Source: Pyropia haitanensis
Taxonomy: Eukaryota > Rhodophyta > Bangiophyceae > Bangiales > Bangiaceae
Direction of reading: 5' to 3'
Length of the DNA stretch: 61,739 bases
Assembly (NCBI GenBank): GCA_008729055.1
Contig: SDUX01000181.1
Coordinates: forward strand, 1-61,739
Shown: piece after piece, positions 56,501 through 61,739 of the stretch
How positions within the stretch are numbered: the stretch's first letter is position 1
Layout: each line of letters starts with the position of its first letter
Notes under the pieces: generated by a model
What the model was told of the DNA's origin: nothing
Seen by the model: only the letters and a program-made list of their open reading frames with translations
Database searches by the model: none
Translations under genes and position numbers: made by a program

Positions 56501-58140
56501 TTTTAGGGTTGAGGCGTATGAGAGGAAGTGTTTTAGGGTTGAGGCGTATGAGAGGAAGTGTTTTAGGGTTGAGGCGTATGAGAGGAAGTGTTTTAGGGTT
56601 GAGGCGTATGAGAGGAAGTGTTTTAGGGTTGAGGCGTATGAGAGGAAGTGTTTTAGGGTTGAGGCGTATGAGGAAGTGTTTTAGGGTTGAGGCGTATGAG
56701 AGGAAGTGTTTTAGGGTTGAGGCGTATGAGAGGAAGTGTTTTAGGGTTGAGGCGTATGAGAGGAAGTGTTTTAGGGTTGAGGCGTATGAGAGGAAGTGTT
56801 TTAGGGTTGAGGCGTATGAGAGGAAGTGTTTTAGGGTTGAGGCGTATGAGAGGAAGTGTTTTAGGGTTGAGGCGTATGAGAGGAAGTGTTTTAGGGTTGA
56901 GGCGTATGAGAGGAAGTGTTTTAGGGTTGAGGCGTATGAGAGGAAGTGTTTTAGGGTTGAGGCGTATGAGAGGAAGTGTTTTAGGGTTGAGGCGTATGAG
57001 AGGAAGTGTTTTAGGGTTGAGGCGTATGAGAGGAAGTGTTTTAGGGTTGAGGCGTATGAGAGGAAGTGTTTTAGGGTTGAGGCGTATGAGAGGAAGTGTT
57101 TTAGGGTTGAGGCGTATGAGAGGAAGTGTTTTAGGGTTGAGGCGTATGAGAGGAAGTGTTTTAGGGTTGAGGCGTATGAGAGGAAGTGTTTTAGGGTTGA
57201 GGCGTATGAGAGGAAGTGTTTTAGGGTTGAGGCGTATGAGAGGAAGTGTTTTAGGGTTGAGGCGTATGAGAGGAAGTGTTTTAGGGTTGAGGCGTATGAG
57301 AGAAGTGTTTTAGGGTTGAGGCGTATGAGAGGAAGTGTTTTAGGGTTGAGGCGTATGAGAGGAAGTGTTTTAGGGTTGAGGCGTATGAGAGGAAGTGTTT
57401 TAGGGTTGAGGCGTATGAGAGGAAGTGTTTTAGGGTTGAGGCGTATGAGAGGAAGTGTTTTAGGGTTGAGGCGTATGAGAGGAAGTGTTTTAGGGTTGAG
57501 GCGTATGAGAGGAAGTGTTTAGGGTTGAGGCGTATGAGAGGAAGTGTTTTAGGGTTGAGGCGTATGAGAGGAAGTGTTTTAGGGTTGAGGCGTATGAGAG
57601 GAAGTGTTTTAGGGTTGAGGCGTATGAGAGGAAGTGTTTTAGGGTTGAGGCGTATGAGAGGAAGTGTTTTAGGGTTGAGGCGTATGAGAGGAAGTGTTTT
57701 AGGGTTGAGGCGTATGAGAGGAAGTGTTTTAGGGTTGAGGCGTATGAGAGGAAGTGTTTTAGGGTTGAGGCGTATGAGAGGAAGTGTTTTAGGGTTGAGG
57801 CGTATGAGAGGAAGTGTTTTAGGGTTGAGGCGTATGAGAGGAAGTGTTTTAGGGTTGAGGCGTATGAGAGGAAGTGTTTTAGGGTTGAGGCGTATGAGAG
57901 GAAGTGTTTTAGGGTTGAGGCGTATGAGAGGAAGTGTTTTAGGGTTGAGGCGTATGAGAGGAAGTGTTTTAGGGTTGAGGCGTATGAGAGGAAGTGTTTT
58001 AGGGTTGAGGCGTATGAGAGGAAGTGTTTTAGGGTTGAGGCGTATGAGAGGAAGTGTTTTAGGGTTGAGGCGTATGAGAGGAAGTGTTTTAGGGTTGAGG
58101 CGTATGAGAGGAAGTGTTTTAGGGTTGAGGCGTATGAGAG
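53556..58140. repeat. 30-bp telomere-like repeat, about 150 clean copies
   Basis: The unit is TGTTTTAGGGTTGAGGCGTA plus TGAGAGGAAG. It is repeated perfectly for long stretches, with breaks at about 55482-55495, 55625-55640, 55660, 56470, 56672, 57302 and 57519. The TTTTAGGGTTGAGG part is telomere-like. All + frames stay open because 30 is a multiple of 3. These are not genes. Confidence 0.95.
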
Positions 58141-61100
58141 GAAGTGTTTTTAAGGGGTTTGAGGCGTATGAGAGGAAGTGTTTTTAGAGGGGTTGAGGCG
58201 TATGAGAGGAAGTGTTTTAGGGTTGAGGCGTATGAGAGGAAGTGTTTTAGGGTTGAGGCGTATGAGAAGGAAGGTGTTTTAGGGTTGAGGCGTATGAGAG
58301 GAAGTGTTTTAGGGTTGAGGCGTATGAGAGGAAGTGTTTTGTTTTAGAGGGGTGGGTTGAGGCGTATGAGAGGAATGTTTTGTTTTAGGGTTTTTATTGA
58401 GGCGTATGAGAGGAGTGTTTTAGGGTTGGAGGGTATGAGAGGAAGTGTTTAGGGTTGAGGCGTGATAGAGGAATGTTTTAGGGTTGAGGCGTATGAGAGG
58501 AGTGTTTTTAGGGGTTGAGGCGTATGAGAGGAAGTGTTTTATTAGGGTTGAGGCGTATGAGAGGAAGTGTTTTAGGTTGAAAGGCGCTATGAAGGGATGG
58601 TTTTAGGTTGAGAGGCATGACAGTAGAGTTAAGGGGTTGAGGCGTATGAAGAGGAAGTGGTTTTAGGGTGAGTCGTATGAACGGAAGTGTTTGTGGTTGG
58701 GCTTGAGAGGAAGTGTTTAGTGGTTGAGGGCGTTTGGAGGTGTAGTTGAGAAAGAGGGAAGTGTTTTAAGGTTAGGGAGCCGTATAGAGGAAGTGGTTTA
58801 GGGTCTGAGGCGTATGAGAGAGAAGTGTTTTTGTGGTTGAGGGGTAAATGGATGAATGTTTATTTCAGGTTGAGTATCGAGAGAGAGTTAGTTTCCCGTA
58901 TACCGAGATGAGAAGGAAGTGTTTTAAGGGTTGAGCGGCTATTGAGGATACTGTTTTAATAGGTTGGAGGCGTATGAGAGAAGTGTTTTAGGGAGTTGAG
59001 GAAGTTTCGTAGTGAAGATGGCTAGTAGTCTTTAGGCAGATTTGAGGTATATGAAGAGCGAAGTGTGTTGCGGCCGTATAGCTATGACGAGAAGAGTTAG
59101 GTTTAGGGTTGAGAGTTATATCGTAGGTATAGAGAGAGTTAGAAGAGTTTTAGGGCTTGAGCTTATTCTGAGGTGTTAGAGTTGGCGTAGTTATGAAGGA
59201 AGTGTTTAGGGTTGAGCGTATGAAGAGTGTAGATAGGTGCTGCTGTAAATCTAATGTTGCAGGCGTACATCGAGAGGAAGTGTTTAAGGTTTAGGGCCTA
59301 TGAGAGACGTGTTATTAGTGGTGAGGCGTATGCAGACGGCAAGTGTTTGGGTTACGTCGTATGAAGAGGAAGTGTTTTAGGGTATGAAGGGTATGTAGAG
59401 GAAGGTTTTAGGGTTGAGGCGTAGGACAGGAAGTGTTTTAAGTTGAGGCGTAATGAGAGATAGTGTTTTTAGGGGTTGAGGCGTATGTGTTGGGGTGTTT
59501 CTTATTTAGAGGAATGTTATTAGGGTTTGCAGAGCGTATGAGAGGAAGTGTATTGTAGAGTTGAGGCGTTGAAGGGAGAGTGTTTTAATGAGGGCTTTGA
59601 GGACGAATTCGATTGGATTGGAAGTGTTTTATGGGTTGAGGCGTATTGAAGAGTGCTAGTTGCTATGAATGTTAGGAGTTGAGCGTTATGAAAGAGGTGA
59701 AGTTGTTATTGAGCGTATGAGGGAGTTCTAGGCTTGCATATGAAGATTGGCGTTATGTGGAGGCGTGTTTTCGAAGGGCTTTTGAGCGTAATGAGATGGA
59801 CAGTGTTTTATAGGGTTGAGGGTCGTATTGAGAGAGAATGTGTTTTTAAGGTGAGGCGTATGAGAGGAAGTGTTTGTTTGGCGTATGAGAGGACCGTGAT
59901 GTAGTGAGGACGTGTATGAAGAAGTTTTAGGGTTGAGGCGTAAGTGAGAGGAAAGTGTTTTTTAGGGTTGAATGGCGTATGAGAGGAAGTGTTGGGCTTT
60001 GAGGCGTTAGAGGGAAGTGTTATAAGGCTTGTGCGCGTTATGAGAGAAGTTTTTAGGGTTGAGGCGTATGAGGGAAGTTTGGTTGTTAGGAGGATTGTTT
60101 AGGGTGCGTATGAGAGGATATGTTAGGGTTGAGGCGTATGAGGGAAGTGTATTTAGGGGTTGAGGACCGTATGAGGCAGGAAGTGTTTTAAGAGGTTTGA
60201 GGCGTATGAGGAAGTGTTTTAAGGGTTGGAGGCGTATAGAGGAAGTGTTTAGGGTTGAGCGTATGAGAGGGAAGTGTTTTGTTTTTAGGTGAGGCGTTAT
60301 GAGAGGAATTGTGTTATTTAGGTTGAGGCGTATGAGAGCGAAAAGTGTTTTAAGTGAGGCGTATAGAGGAGTGTTTTAGGGTGTTGAGGCGTATGAGAGG
60401 GAAGTGTTTTAAGGGTTGAGCGTATGAAGGAGATGGTGTATTAGGTGTAGGCGTAAGAAGATGTGAATATTTCTATAAGTTCAGGTTGAGGGTTGAAGGA
60501 ATGTTTTTAGGGTTGAGGCGTATGAGGCATGGAACGTGTTTTAAGGAGTGAGGCCGTATGACGAGAAGTGTTTAGGTTGAGGGGTATGTGAGGAGTGGCT
60601 AGTATGAGGAAGTGTTTGGGTTGAGGCGATAATGTAGAGAAGTGTTTTAGGGTTGCAGGCGTACTGAGAGGAAGTGTTTTGAAGGGCTTTGGAGCGTTGA
60701 GAGGAAGTGTTTTAGGTGAGGGTTGAGGAATGAGTGACCGTATGAGAGGATGTTTGTGTCTCGCTAGTGGGAGTGTCTGGTAGGCGTATCGAGAGGAACG
60801 TGTTTTTAGGGTGAAGGTGTGATAGAGTCTTACGTATGGGGACGATAGTTTTTAGGGAAAAGTTTTAGAGGCGTATGAGAGGAAGTGTTTATGGTTGAGG
60901 CTGGATGCAGAGAGTGTTAGGTTTGAGGCTGGTGGTTTATGTGGTTGAGGCGGTAATGAGGGAGGAATGGTGTTTTATATAGGGGTATTGGATGCGTATG
61001 AGAGGAAGTGTATTTAAGGGGTTGAGCGTTATGAGAAAGGAAAGTGTTTGTTTATAGGGTTGAGCGATTGCGAGTAAGTGAGTGGTCATGCTGTTTGTGT

Positions 61101-61739
61101 GTGTGTGGGAAGTGTTTTGGTATGTTATGAGGAAGTGTTTTAGGGTTGAGGGTATGAGAGGAAGTGTTTTAGGGAGGGTTGAAGGAGTTATGGGGTGAGT
61201 TAGTTTAGGGTTAGGGCTATGAAAGGAAAGTGTTTTTTAAGCGTTGAGGCGTATAGAGGAAAGTGTTTTAGCGGTTGAGGCGTTCGTATGAGAGGAAAGT
61301 GTTTTGGTTGAAGGGTGTGAGAGATAGGGTAGGGTTGGCCGTATATAGAGAGGAAGTGTTTTAGGGTTGGGCGTGAGAGGAAAGTGTTTTAGGATTGAGG
61401 CGTATGAGAGAATGTTTTAGGGTTGAGGCCGTATGAGAGGGAAGTGTTTAGGGGTTGAGGCTTGATCGAAGAGGAGCCGATGAGAAGTGTTTTAGCTGGT
61501 TGAGGCTATAGAGAACGTGTTTTAGGTGGGTAGACGGGGGCGTTATGAGATGGAAGTGTTTTAGGGTTGAGGCGTAGTTGAGAGGAAGGTTTTAAAAGGG
61601 TTGAGGTTCGGGCGTACGGTATGAGTATGAAGAAGGGAAAGCTGTTGTAGAAAAGGGTTGAGGTCGCGTATGAAGAGTGAAGTGTTTTTAAGGGGTTGAG
61701 GGCGAGTATGAGAGGAAGTGTTTGTTTAGAGGGTTGAGA
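58141..61739. repeat. Degenerate continuation of the 30-bp repeat to the window end
   Basis: The same unit continues with frequent insertions, deletions and substitutions, increasing to the right. The scatter of single-base indels looks like unpolished long-read sequence rather than evolved divergence. No gene was found. Confidence 0.85.

Noticed and set aside
53557..58347. Open frames of up to 702 residues made of 10-residue repeats
   Set aside because: A 30-bp repeat without stops opens whole frames automatically. The DNA unit is telomere-like and all frames are equally regular.

Overview
The window looks like a subtelomeric end of a GC-rich unicellular eukaryote. It has long intronless open frames with strong third-position bias, TATA-type core promoters 150-230 bp upstream of the start codons, SET and SF2-helicase domains, and kilobases of telomere-like repeats built on TTAGGG or TTTAGGG. 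I cannot name the lineage. No tRNA, rRNA, CRISPR array or bacterial-style operon was seen.

Layout from left to right. (1) 1-7071: a homogeneous 689-bp satellite array. (2) 7072-10250: non-coding DNA with GGACGTACC/GGTACGTCC inverted repeats, a polypyrimidine tract, and the promoter region of the first gene. (3) Module A: a zinc-finger/tyrosine-recombinase-like/RecQ-like helicase (10463-17905); a ParB-fold protein (20251-26561) followed in the same frame, after one TAG, by a 2-oxoglutarate/Fe(II) dioxygenase-like protein (26604-28403); and a beta-class DNA methyltransferase fused to a SET domain (29829-34526). (4) About 35050-35849: a telomere-like 33-bp repeat array running into a 406-base assembly gap. 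(5) Module B, same genes, order and strand: the helicase (36256-41553, 5' end missing), a single-chain ParB-dioxygenase protein (43014-47660), and the methyltransferase-SET protein (48886-52847, with one frameshift). (6) 53556-61739: a 30-bp telomere-like repeat, clean to about 58140 and then full of indels.

The main result is this duplicated three-gene cassette. Each copy is followed by telomere-like repeats. The visible intergenic regions carry clusters of short palindromes sharing the core GTAGTACTAC, with arms specific to the module: TCCG...CGGA in A, and (C/G)A...T(G/C) in B. The palindromes end 120-350 bp upstream of the TATA boxes. A working model is a telomere-associated mobile or selfish element. 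In it the recombinase-helicase moves or maintains the DNA, the ParB-dioxygenase binds the palindromes and may oxidise bases or protein, and the methyltransferase-SET protein writes DNA and histone marks. Domain calls rest on visible motifs. The element, the binding sites and the modification pathway are inference.

Several disruptions probably reflect assembly quality as much as biology: a G8 run in the ParB gene of A, a frameshift in the methyltransferase of B, four frameshifts beside the gap in the helicase of B, and the noisy terminal repeats.
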